Of a stretch of 64,000 nucleotides of DNA, positions 8,033-15,235 are shown in pieces. Location of the stretch: assembly GCA_964645405.1 (NCBI GenBank), contig CAZYCA010000015.1, forward strand, positions 23,562-87,561, given 5' to 3'. The DNA comes from JAMWDF01 sp964645405 (GTDB taxonomy: Bacteria; Ratteibacteria; UBA8468; B48-G9; DSTR01). Below the pieces are notes generated by a model. That model ran no database searches and was not told the DNA's origin. It was given only the letters and a program-made list of their open reading frames with translations. Position numbers and translations under genes: made by a program. Position 1 is the stretch's first letter. Each line of letters starts with the position of its first letter.

Positions 8033-9286
8033 ATGGTGAAAAAAAAGAAAGATTCACGAATCTTTTCTCCCATTGAACAGGCCATCAAAAATCTCCGGAA
8101 GGGGCAACCTGTGATAGTGGTGGATGATGAAAACAGGGAAAATGAGGGTGATTTGATTATTGCCGCGGAAAAAGTGACACCGGCTGCCATTAATTTTATG
8201 GCAAAGCAGGCAAGGGGATTAATCTGTGTGGCTTTGCTTCCGGAGAGGCTGGAGAAATTGAAACTACCGCCCATGGTGCCAGACAATACTGCCTTACACC
8301 AGACCGATTTTACTGTTTCGGTGGATGCCGCCAGAGGTGTCACTACAGGTATTTCTGCTCATGATAGAGCCAGAACAGTAAAACTGCTTGTTTGTCCGAA
8401 GACCAGACCAGAGGACCTGGCACGACCAGGACATATCTTTCCTATCAGAGCCAAACCCGGTGGCGTTCTGGTAAGGGCTGGACATACGGAAGCAGCTGTG
8501 GACTTAGCCCGGCTGGCAGGCATGTTACCAGCCGGGGTAATGTGTGAAATTTTGAATTCTGATGGCACGATGGCTCGTTTACCACAGCTCATTAGATTTG
8601 CGAGAAAGTATAAACTTTCTTTGATTTCTGTGAGGGACTTGATTGCTTACCGCAGGTTAAGAGAGAAACTGATTAAGAGGGTGCTTTCTGTTTTCCTGCC
8701 GACAGCATTCGGGAGTTTCAGATTGAGCCTTTACCAGGATTTAGTTTCCGGTAATAACCATCTGGCTGTGGTGAAGGGAGACCTTTCCCTGAAAAATTCT
8801 CAGGATAGTATCCTGGTAAGAGTGCACTCCCAGTGTCTGACCGGTGACATTTTTCACTCTCTGCGCTGTGATTGCGGGCAGCAGTTGCACCAGGCTTTAA
8901 GGATGATAGAAAAGGAAGGAAGGGGAGTACTTATCTATCTTCCGCAGGAAGGCCGTGGCATCGGTCTGGAAAACAAACTGCGGGCTTATCTGCTGCAGGA
9001 TGAGAAAAAACTGGATACGGTGGAAGCCAACTTGAAACTTGGTTTTCCTGATGATTTGAGAGACTACGGTATAGGTGCTCAGATTCTCTCTGATCTGGGT
9101 TTGACCCGGATTCGTCTGATGACCAATAATCCGAGAAAAATTGTTGGACTGGAGGGTTATGGACTGAAGGTTGTTGCCCGCGTCCCCATCACTGTGGCAC
9201 CTACGCGGTACTCTTGCAGATATTTGAAGACAAAGAAAGAAAAGCTGCATCATCTTCTGGAACTGAAAAAGGAGGAGGAATCATGA
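8033..9286 (+). CDS. ribBA: DHBP synthase / GTP cyclohydrolase II fusion
   Basis: A 417-residue two-domain enzyme. The N-terminal half contains VVDDENRENEGDLIIAAE and the HDRARTV region of 3,4-dihydroxy-2-butanone-4-phosphate synthase. The C-terminal half has RVHSQCLTGDIFHSLRCDCG, with the cyclohydrolase II zinc cysteines, and PQEGRGIGLENK, for GTP ring opening. Both activities supply precursors to riboflavin, so with ribD, ribE and ribH the pathway is complete apart from the dedicated phosphatase. The C-terminal domain keeps the zinc ligands and the LMTNNPRKI motif. The stop codon overlaps the ribH start as ATGA. Confidence 0.95.
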   Translation: MVKKKKDSRIFSPIEQAIKNLRKGQPVIVVDDENRENEGDLIIAAEKVTPAAINFMAKQARGLICVALLPERLEKLKLPPMVPDNTALHQTDFTVSVDAARGVTTGISAHDRARTVKLLVCPKTRPEDLARPGHIFPIRAKPGGVLVRAGHTEAAVDLARLAGMLPAGVMCEILNSDGTMARLPQLIRFARKYKLSLISVRDLIAYRRLREKLIKRVLSVFLPTAFGSFRLSLYQDLVSGNNHLAVVKGDLSLKNSQDSILVRVHSQCLTGDIFHSLRCDCGQQLHQALRMIEKEGRGVLIYLPQEGRGIGLENKLRAYLLQDEKKLDTVEANLKLGFPDDLRDYGIGAQILSDLGLTRIRLMTNNPRKIVGLEGYGLKVVARVPITVAPTRYSCRYLKTKKEKLHHLLELKKEEES

Positions 9287-9759
9287 ATGTAAAAGAGGGA
9301 ATGCTTGATGCCAGGGGTAAGAAATTTGGTATTGTTGTCAGCCGTTTTAATGATTTCATTACCAGAAGGTTGTTGGAAGGAGCACTGGATTGTCTTCTGA
9401 GACACCGGGCGGAGGAAAAAGATATTGATGTCGTCTGGGTGCCAGGAGCAGTGGAGATTGTCTATGGGGCGGCCAGAATGGTGGAGACAGGTAATTACGA
9501 TGCTGTTATCTGTCTGGGTACCATTATCCGCGGGGCAACACCTCATTTTGAGTATGTGGCTTCTCAGGTGACCAGAGCAGTAGCCCATCTTAATCTCAGC
9601 CAGAAGACACCGGTAACTTTTGGTATCATCACTGCTGATACTATTGAACAGGCAACAGAACGTGCTGGCACCAAACAGGGAAACAAAGGCTGGCATGCTG
9701 CTTTAAGCGCTATTGAAATGGCGCAGGTGGCTGCAATGTTAGAGCAGAACAAGAGATAA
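9283..9759 (+). CDS. ribH: 6,7-dimethyl-8-ribityllumazine synthase
   Basis: The ATG at 9283 lies seven bases after a GGAGGAGG ribosome binding site and overlaps the ribBA stop as ATGA; a longer frame upstream lacks a ribosome binding site. The resulting 158-residue protein starts MNVKEGMLDARGKKFGIV. It has SRFNDFITRRLLEGAL, VPGAVEIVYGA and GTIIRGATPHFEYV, all lumazine synthase motifs, with the catalytic histidine in PHFEYV. It condenses the RibD product (after dephosphorylation) with the RibB product and forms icosahedral or pentameric shells in other bacteria. Confidence 0.96.
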   Translation: MNVKEGMLDARGKKFGIVVSRFNDFITRRLLEGALDCLLRHRAEEKDIDVVWVPGAVEIVYGAARMVETGNYDAVICLGTIIRGATPHFEYVASQVTRAVAHLNLSQKTPVTFGIITADTIEQATERAGTKQGNKGWHAALSAIEMAQVAAMLEQNKR

Positions 9760-9764
9760 TCCGG

Positions 9765-10199
9765 ATGAAGATGGAAAGAAGGCTGGCAAGAGAATGTGCT
9801 CTGAAGATACTCTACCAGAGGGAAATGAGAGAACAACCGGTAGAAGTTCTGTTAAAAGAATTCTGGGAAGCCAGTTCTGTACGGAGCCAGGGAGTAAAAA
9901 GTTATGCAGAAAAAGTTGTCCATGGAGTCATGGAAAATCTTTCAGAGATTGACCGGTTGATATCTGAGGCAGCGCTTAACTGGCAACTGGAACGGATGGG
10001 TATGGTGGATAGGAATATTTTAAGGATAGGCGTCTGGGAGCTGTTTTTCTCTCCAGATGTACCGAAAGCAGTGGTGATAAACGAAGCCATTGAAATTGCC
10101 AGGTTATATAGTGGCGACGAATCACCGTATTTTGTAAACGGCATTCTGGACAAAGTAGCAAGAGTACGGGAGGAAAAGAGCATACAGCAAAGGGGGTAA
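9765..10199 (+). CDS. nusB: transcription antitermination factor NusB
   Basis: A 144-residue protein starting near MERRLAREC ALKILYQ, the usual NusB N-terminal helix, with DRLISEAALNWQLERMGMVDRNILRIG and PKAVVINEAIEIARLYSGDESPYFVNGILD, the strongest family block. NusB binds boxA RNA with NusE (S10) in rRNA antitermination. A nusB gene directly after ribH is a widely conserved arrangement, which adds confidence. Either the ATG at 9765 or the one two codons later (9771) could start translation. The gene ends one base before the next ATG. Confidence 0.94.
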   Translation: MKMERRLARECALKILYQREMREQPVEVLLKEFWEASSVRSQGVKSYAEKVVHGVMENLSEIDRLISEAALNWQLERMGMVDRNILRIGVWELFFSPDVPKAVVINEAIEIARLYSGDESPYFVNGILDKVARVREEKSIQQRG

Positions 10200-10200
10200 A

Positions 10201-10740
10201 ATGGTTCTGGCTGCTGCCAAAATTGTACTGATGGTAATTGCCTGGCGTGACTTCAGAGACGAAGAATACAGAATACCACGGCAAATCCTGGAGAAAGCCG
10301 GGTATCAGGTAGAGGTAGTCTCCACACAAACAGGGATGGCTACTGGAATGCTTGGTTTGAAGGTAGGCGTGGAAAAAAACCTGAATGATGTTAAAAGCCA
10401 GAATTTTGACGGGCTCATTTTGGTTGGTGGTTCCGGGACAACAAGTCTTTATGAGAACGAAAGGTTACATCTTCTCGTCCAGGAGTTTGTCCGTCAGAAA
10501 AAACCTGTGGGTGCAATCTGTCTGGCTCCGGTCATTCTGGCGAAAGCAGGGGTTCTCCAGGGGAAAAAAGCAACTGTCTATGTAAGTGCTGCGGAAGTAC
10601 TGAGGCAGTCAGGAGTTATCTATTCTGCTGAGGAAGTTGTCACTGATGGCCTGATTGTGACTGCCAATGGACCATCTGCAGCCAAAAATTTTGCCACAGC
10701 CTTCCTCCACCTTCTGCAGAGGACGGGCCTCGACAAATGA
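10201..10740 (+). CDS. DJ-1/PfpI family protein
   Basis: A 179-residue protein of the DJ-1/PfpI superfamily. The nucleophile elbow is AICLAPVILAKAG with Cys107, preceded by DGLILVGGSGT; these are the normal landmarks of the class I glutamine amidotransferase-like fold. Members act as deglycases, chaperones or proteases and a specific activity cannot be assigned. It starts one base after nusB and its stop overlaps the next gene as ATGA, so it is an internal member of the rib-nusB operon. Confidence 0.85.
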   Translation: MVLAAAKIVLMVIAWRDFRDEEYRIPRQILEKAGYQVEVVSTQTGMATGMLGLKVGVEKNLNDVKSQNFDGLILVGGSGTTSLYENERLHLLVQEFVRQKKPVGAICLAPVILAKAGVLQGKKATVYVSAAEVLRQSGVIYSAEEVVTDGLIVTANGPSAAKNFATAFLHLLQRTGLDK

Positions 10741-11699
10741 AGAGGATGCTGGCTCCTGCCCTGAAAATTATCATCAGTTCTGGATTTTTGTTTCTGGTGC
10801 TGAAGAAAGTTGACCTTAAATTTTTGCTAACTATCTTTAAATCTGCTGATTTGTCTCTTCTGGCTCTTGCCTATCTGCTGATATTATCTCTTACTCTGTT
10901 TCTTGCCTGCCGCTGGTATCTCCTGCTACAGGCAGTGAGAGAAAACTACATTTTCCCTTTTTTCCTCATCTGGCAGATGACCATGGTCGGACTTTTCTTT
11001 AATATTTTTTTACCTACCGGGGCTGGTGGAGACCTGGCAAAGGTTTTTTTTCTGGTCCGTAACCAGGAAAAAAAATTGCTTTTAGGCAGTTCTGTTCTGG
11101 TGGATAGATTTATCGGGACATTAACGGTTCTTACGATGGCACTGATAGCCATTCTGCTTACTCCTGGACTTGACAGGCGGGTAACTTTTCTGGTCCTTAT
11201 TTTTTTTATTTTTTGCTGCCTTGCTTTTATGCTTTTATCCTCTGAGAAACTGGCTGTGCGTTTCTCTTTCTTGCTCCGGATATTTCCCTCTTCTTTAAGA
11301 AAACGGTGGAAACACATTTATCGGGCAGGTTTCCTTTATTGCAGCCAGCGAAGGATATTTATCCCGGCAGTAGGGGTTAGTTTCCTGCTGCAGATAGTTT
11401 CTATCGGGGCACAGTATCTTATGGCGAAGTCACTTTTCCCGCCGGCAACATTTGGTGTCAGTCTCAGGATATTTTTTATTTATGTTCCTTTAATCTGGGC
11501 AGCTACAGTTATACCTTCACTTGGCGGACTGGGTGTGAGGGAGTACAGTTATGTTTTTTTCTTCTCCCGGTATTTAGGTAGCCAGACTTCCCTGGCGCTA
11601 TCCCTTCTGGTTCTTGCTTCTGTGTTGCTGCAAAGTACTGCTGGAGGAATAGTTTTTCTGCTGATGAAACTACCTGCCGCAAGAATTAGAAAAAATTGA
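10737..11699 (+). CDS. YbhN/AglD-like flippase (lysylphosphatidylglycerol synthase TM family)
   Basis: A 320-residue integral membrane protein with about seven or eight hydrophobic segments. The CRWYLLLQAVR motif near residue 58, FFNIFLPTGAGGDLAKVFFLVR near residue 95, and PSLGGLGVREYSYVFFF near residue 265 are typical of the UPF0104 family, the N-terminal domain of MprF-like proteins. Members are thought to translocate lipids or lipid-linked precursors across the inner membrane; the substrate here is unknown. The start overlaps the PfpI gene stop (ATGA), and the gene ends eight bases from the convergent pseudopilin-like gene. Confidence 0.85.
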   Translation: MKRMLAPALKIIISSGFLFLVLKKVDLKFLLTIFKSADLSLLALAYLLILSLTLFLACRWYLLLQAVRENYIFPFFLIWQMTMVGLFFNIFLPTGAGGDLAKVFFLVRNQEKKLLLGSSVLVDRFIGTLTVLTMALIAILLTPGLDRRVTFLVLIFFIFCCLAFMLLSSEKLAVRFSFLLRIFPSSLRKRWKHIYRAGFLYCSQRRIFIPAVGVSFLLQIVSIGAQYLMAKSLFPPATFGVSLRIFFIYVPLIWAATVIPSLGGLGVREYSYVFFFSRYLGSQTSLALSLLVLASVLLQSTAGGIVFLLMKLPAARIRKN

Positions 11700-11707
11700 A
11701 AGTACTT

Positions 11708-12418
11708 TTATGGTGCTGTCGTTGTCTCCGGGGAAGTCTTTTCTGTAGTCTGCACCCTGCTGGCAAACCTGCTGTCCAGAGATTTCCAGAAAAGTTGACC
11801 GTAAGGGTCAGCAGGAGAACTGCTGCTATAGGTCCCGGAAGCAAAGTGAACAGAGCCATCTTTCAGAAGCACAAAGACCCCCCTACCCTTATGGGCGCAA
11901 ACTTCACTGTCTGGAATATTGTAATCAGCAACCCAGGCTATCTTTTCCGGATAACTGGTAGGTAAGAAAGGTGAATCTGGAGTTAATGATTCGTCAAACT
12001 GCAATGCACCCCGGACAAAATAACTGCCGTATGCTTTCTTCCCGGCTACCCCGAAGGCTGTGAATCCAAAATCCGGATGACTTTCTCGATAGTAGCGTTG
12101 AGCAGGACAGTACCAGGATTTTTGAGGTTGTTTGAGATAGCCAGGATAAAGCTGACCCAGGTTAACCTTTAACCGTCTTGTTCCGTCCCACAGAAGATTG
12201 CTGGAATTTGCCTCCAGGGGTAGATAGCCATTAAAGTCAACTGCGTACATCTGTAGCGCCTGACCTATGTTTTTTAAGTTCTTCAGGCAGATTAACCTCT
12301 TTTCTGCCTCCTGGATGGAAACAGTAGTAGGCAGAAGCAAAAGCAGCAGCATGCTTGCAATACCCACAATCACCAGAACAATTAAAAGAAAAGTCTGTCC
12401 GGTCTTCACCTGTCTCAA
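11708..12418 (-). CDS. pseudopilin-like protein lacking the prepilin glutamate
   Basis: A 236-residue protein with one N-terminal hydrophobic helix (residues about 9-31), then KRLICLKNLKNIGQALQMYAVDFNGYLP, the sequence that follows the helix in DUF1559/type II secretion G-like proteins. A C-terminal HKGRGVFVLLKDG segment is close to the H-X9-DG motif, with ten residues between His and Asp. The cleavage-site glycine is followed by QTFLLIVL rather than FTLIE, so the usual glutamate 5 is missing. A TTG at 12418 is the first start; a GTG three codons in is the alternative. It lies ten bases after the ceramidase-like gene. Function unknown. Confidence 0.6.
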   Translation of the reverse strand: MRQVKTGQTFLLIVLVIVGIASMLLLLLLPTTVSIQEAEKRLICLKNLKNIGQALQMYAVDFNGYLPLEANSSNLLWDGTRRLKVNLGQLYPGYLKQPQKSWYCPAQRYYRESHPDFGFTAFGVAGKKAYGSYFVRGALQFDESLTPDSPFLPTSYPEKIAWVADYNIPDSEVCAHKGRGVFVLLKDGSVHFASGTYSSSSPADPYGQLFWKSLDSRFASRVQTTEKTSPETTTAP

Positions 12419-12428
12419 TTATTTCTTG

Positions 12429-13763
12429 TTACCTTAAATCTTCACCCAGACTGATAAGTTGTTTCACCAGTTGCTGGTGAATCTTACGGAAAGGTAAAGA
12501 ACCAAGGATTAACGGCACTGCCTGGGCTGCATAACCACCCCTTTTCTCTGCTGTTCTGTCAGGCGCATAACCGAGACAATCGTTGGTGAGACTCATAACC
12601 AGTGTTTTTTGCGATTGGAAGTAATCCCGGACATCATTTTTTATCGCCTGGAAAATTTCAAAAGGGGCAGCAAGAAAAAGAAAAGATCCCAGACGAAAAC
12701 CCTGGATTTCAGTTTCTGGTTGCAGGCAAAGTGCTGTTTTTCTTGCCTCCAGCATCTGTCTTAGCGCCAGGAGATAAACCATGGCCATTCTGACATTTTT
12801 GTCCCCGTCACTGGCACCAGGTCCATGCAGAATTTTTTCCTGCTGTCTACATCTTTTTTTTATTTCCTGTACTGACCAGTGTTGACGGAGAAATTTCACT
12901 TTCTTTCTCACGACCTTTAATGTATCAACTTTCACCGGCAAGGCTTCAGCCAGTCCGCGTCTTAATACTCTGGCATAGCGGCCAGCAATTTCATCCAGAG
13001 CCAGCAGGGATTCCTGTTCTGGTTTATGAACCACGCAGGTATTGACATCACCCAGAGCCCCCTGAAGGAAAAGGCCTGTGGAACCAGGGAAATCCCTTTC
13101 TACCTGATTGGTGGCTATACCGCAGTAATCACCGTGGATCCACCTTGTCTGGCTGCAGCAGACTACAGGATGGCACCCGAAATAACTGAGGAATCCCAGT
13201 ATGGTATTGTCTTTCTGAAAAACAAAAACGTGGCAGGTGGTATCAGTTAAATCTGGTCGGGCAGGTCTCCAGTCAGGTTTGAGCACTTCTTCCAGTGGTA
13301 AGGCATCACGGTCATACTCGCGGTTTTGACCAATACCCGGGCATTCTACTTCCCGGTATGCTAAACTGGCAACAATAAGATTTTTTACCGCCTGAAAACA
13401 AGCCTCGGTTACCCGGTAAGGAAGAATCTCGCGGTAAACCGGGTCAGGCTGTCCCCAGCCTATCAGATCAATGGTTGCCGGACCGCTATGGGTGTGGGTA
13501 CAGTGAATCATAATAGCATCCTCTGGCCAGCCTGTTTTTTCTTTTACCAGAGCTCTTACAAGGGAGGTTGTTTTCAAATCAATACCAATCAGGTCGCAGG
13601 AAACAAGTAGGAGTTTGCTTCCTGCAACTTCCAGAGCCAGTGCCCTTGCCCAGAGTCTATCCCGTACACCGATAGAATGTCTGTTAAGGAAAGGTCCAAA
13701 GCCGCACAGCTCCACCCCAATCCTCGGAGTAATATCTGCCCGACCAAAACCACATTTCATCAT
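12429..13763 (-). CDS. neutral/alkaline ceramidase-family protein
   Basis: A 444-residue protein starting MMKCGFGRADITPRIGVELCGFG, the N-terminal hallmark of the neutral/alkaline non-lysosomal ceramidase family (PF04734), with IHCTHTHSGPATIDLIGWG as the histidine zinc-binding block and CHPVVCC with IHGDYCG further in. The metal site therefore looks intact. It is far shorter than true ceramidases (about 650 residues or more) and has no signal peptide, so it probably hydrolyses another amide or ester; many bacteria carry such short homologues of unknown substrate. The start overlaps the upstream small-membrane gene as ATGA. Confidence 0.82.
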   Translation of the reverse strand: MMKCGFGRADITPRIGVELCGFGPFLNRHSIGVRDRLWARALALEVAGSKLLLVSCDLIGIDLKTTSLVRALVKEKTGWPEDAIMIHCTHTHSGPATIDLIGWGQPDPVYREILPYRVTEACFQAVKNLIVASLAYREVECPGIGQNREYDRDALPLEEVLKPDWRPARPDLTDTTCHVFVFQKDNTILGFLSYFGCHPVVCCSQTRWIHGDYCGIATNQVERDFPGSTGLFLQGALGDVNTCVVHKPEQESLLALDEIAGRYARVLRRGLAEALPVKVDTLKVVRKKVKFLRQHWSVQEIKKRCRQQEKILHGPGASDGDKNVRMAMVYLLALRQMLEARKTALCLQPETEIQGFRLGSFLFLAAPFEIFQAIKNDVRDYFQSQKTLVMSLTNDCLGYAPDRTAEKRGGYAAQAVPLILGSLPFRKIHQQLVKQLISLGEDLR

Positions 13764-14050
13764 TTTTGTCCTTTCAGTTTGTTTTCCACCTGGCTGAGAT
13801 AAGCTATAAGCCGATACATGAGAAAATAGATTAACGCCATGGTGAAAAAGGAAAGCAGGTGACTGAACTTACCGGTCACAAGCCAGGGAAAGAAGTAATG
13901 CAGGTCCAGAATGTAAAAATAATTAAGGTAGGTAAGGTTGTGCTCCCGCAAAGCAATAACAGTTAAAAGGAAAAGATGGAAAAGGGCAGAAAAAAGGATT
14001 AATCCCTGCAGTGCTTTCAGACAGCGAAAAAATTTTTCTAATTTAGACAT
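13760..14050 (-). CDS. small membrane protein, unrecognised
   Basis: A 96-residue protein with two clear hydrophobic helices (about residues 17-35 and 62-85) and a possible third, aromatic-rich one (residues 40-55), ending in a charged tail. I recognise no family. It is joined to the ceramidase-like gene by an ATGA overlap, so the two are translationally coupled and probably act together, perhaps at the inner membrane. It starts the three-gene minus-strand unit that ends with the pseudopilin-like gene. Confidence 0.6.
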   Translation of the reverse strand: MSKLEKFFRCLKALQGLILFSALFHLFLLTVIALREHNLTYLNYFYILDLHYFFPWLVTGKFSHLLSFFTMALIYFLMYRLIAYLSQVENKLKGQK

Positions 14051-14207
14051 TGATTTGTCTTTTTACCTGTAGTTTACCATACACTCAGGGAGAGAAAAAT
14101 ATTTGTTTTTTACCAGAAAGCTTTCCTACCATCCTTTACAAGGCAGGGACAAAAAAATCAAAGCTTGCGACCACATCTTCTGGAAAGAGGCATCTACATC
14201 AAAAGTT

Positions 14208-14313
14208 TCTCCCTTTCGTAAAGGGAGAGGCAAGAAGGATTTAAATCTCCCCCAGCCCCTCTTTACCGATGAGGGGGAATCTATTTTGTTTTTCTCCGTC
14301 TGGCAAAGGAGAA
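14208..14313. repeat. palindromic non-coding repeat region
   Basis: This lies in the 349-base gap between two divergent genes (14051-14399). Three inverted repeats stand in a row: a perfect 9-bp stem with a 3-base loop (TCTCCCTTT at 14208-14216 against AAAGGGAGA at 14220-14228), CCCCTC at 14256-14261 against GAGGGG at 14271-14276, and TTCTCC at 14292-14297 against GGAGAA at 14308-14313. Similar pyrimidine-rich palindromes with a CTCTTTACC core are scattered as extragenic repeats in many genomes. I see only this copy in the window. It could be an extragenic palindrome, or a bidirectional structure, but has no T-tract of a terminator. Confidence 0.5.
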
Positions 14314-14346
14314 TTTGAAGAGGGATAAAGAAACGAGTGCATAAAT

Positions 14347-14375
14347 TTGACAGCTGTGGAGTTGGGTGTTATCCT
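14347..14375 (+). promoter_or_regulatory. sigma-70-like promoter for the pseudopilin gene
   Basis: A perfect -35 hexamer TTGACA (14347-14352), a 17-base spacer and TATCCT (14370-14375) with an upstream TG (extended -10). It points at the gene starting at 14400. Transcription would begin near 14382, leaving about 18 bases of leader containing the AGGAAGG ribosome binding site. Confidence 0.6.
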
Positions 14376-14399
14376 TTTAAGGAGAAAGGAAGGCGAAAG

Positions 14400-14906
14400 A
14401 TGGATAGAAGAAAGAAAGGATTTACCCTGATAGAATTGATGGCAGTCAGTGCCCTTGTTTCCGCTGTCTCCACCACGGCATATCAGGCAATAAAAAAGGG
14501 GAAGGAAGTTCAGTGTCTGAACAACTTGAAGCAGATTTATCTGGCTGTGAACATGTTTGTCCAGGACCAGGGTACTGCACCGCCAGCAAAATTTTTCCCT
14601 GATTCTGCCACAGATGTCAGGGGACTGCCCGGCATTCTTCGTTCCTATGGAGTCACCAGAGAGATTTTTTTCTGTCCGTGTTTACCCGCTGAGTTAAATA
14701 CCCGCGGTATAAACTATATCTGGAATGATACTGTTAACGGCAGGGATTTAAGCTCATTAGGGAAATCCACCTGGTTGATGACTGAAATGACAGCGGTAAA
14801 GGAGGACATACCAGCACCACACATGGCTGGTTTTGCTGTTCTTTACCCTGATGGTCATGCTGCAGTAGGACCGAGGGTAAAACTTCCTTCAGCAGGTAAC
14901 AGATGA
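14400..14906 (+). CDS. prepilin-like protein with H-X9-DG motif
   Basis: From the ATG at 14400, which has an AGGAAGG ribosome binding site, this is a 168-residue protein. It starts with a classic prepilin peptidase site, KKG then FTLIELMAVSALVS, with glutamate 5 present. CLNNLKQIYLAVNMF follows the hydrophobic helix. Near the C-terminus HMAGFAVLYPDG is an exact H-X9-DG motif. Such proteins are abundant in Planctomycetes, Lentisphaerae and related lineages and are processed like type II secretion pseudopilins, but their job is not known. It stands alone, with its own promoter. A GTG 63 bases upstream would bury the cleavage site, so it was not chosen. Confidence 0.85.
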   Translation: MDRRKKGFTLIELMAVSALVSAVSTTAYQAIKKGKEVQCLNNLKQIYLAVNMFVQDQGTAPPAKFFPDSATDVRGLPGILRSYGVTREIFFCPCLPAELNTRGINYIWNDTVNGRDLSSLGKSTWLMTEMTAVKEDIPAPHMAGFAVLYPDGHAAVGPRVKLPSAGNR

Positions 14907-15235
14907 AGGTGAGAGAAACTGGTGATACTCATATTTCCTTGCCCGGGCAGCCGGGAGATATTTTATACAATAGTCGGGCAATGTTGTTCCTGAAGACCGA
15001 AACCGGCTCCATCTGGCGGAAAAAGTTAACTGTTGCTTTTTTCTAATCAGGAGTGCATGTTTGCGTAAAAAGGGTGCTGCCGGTCTGGCACGGGACACCT
15101 GGAGAGAAAATCAGTTTCCGTTATTTCTCTTGCTGGTGCAAGTATCCTCCACCAGAAGCGATTCTGAAAATTATTGATTTAACTGTTATAATTTCAGCGG
15201 TCAGAAAAATTAATTCTCATCTGGAAAGGAAAGCT
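14907..15235. other. 329-base gap with no convincing gene
   Basis: No coding frame with a ribosome binding site was found on either strand. The region has a 7-bp inverted repeat (TTGCCCG at 14939-14945 and CGGGCAA at 14975-14981) enclosing another GC-rich palindrome, and an A-rich/T-rich pair around 15019-15043 that would make only a weak terminator. The last part holds the likely cinA promoter. A structured RNA is possible but I recognise none. Confidence 0.4.
15164..15192 (+). promoter_or_regulatory. extended -10 promoter for cinA
   Basis: A perfect -10 hexamer TATAAT at 15187-15192 preceded by TG one base upstream (extended -10). The -35 region, CTGAAA at 15164-15169 with a 17-base spacer, is weak, as is usual for extended -10 promoters. 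It lies 44 bases before the cinA start. Confidence 0.5.

Noticed and set aside
14050..14336. Small plus-strand frames across the palindromic region
   Set aside because: They run through inverted repeats, have no ribosome binding sites, and make unlikely proteins.
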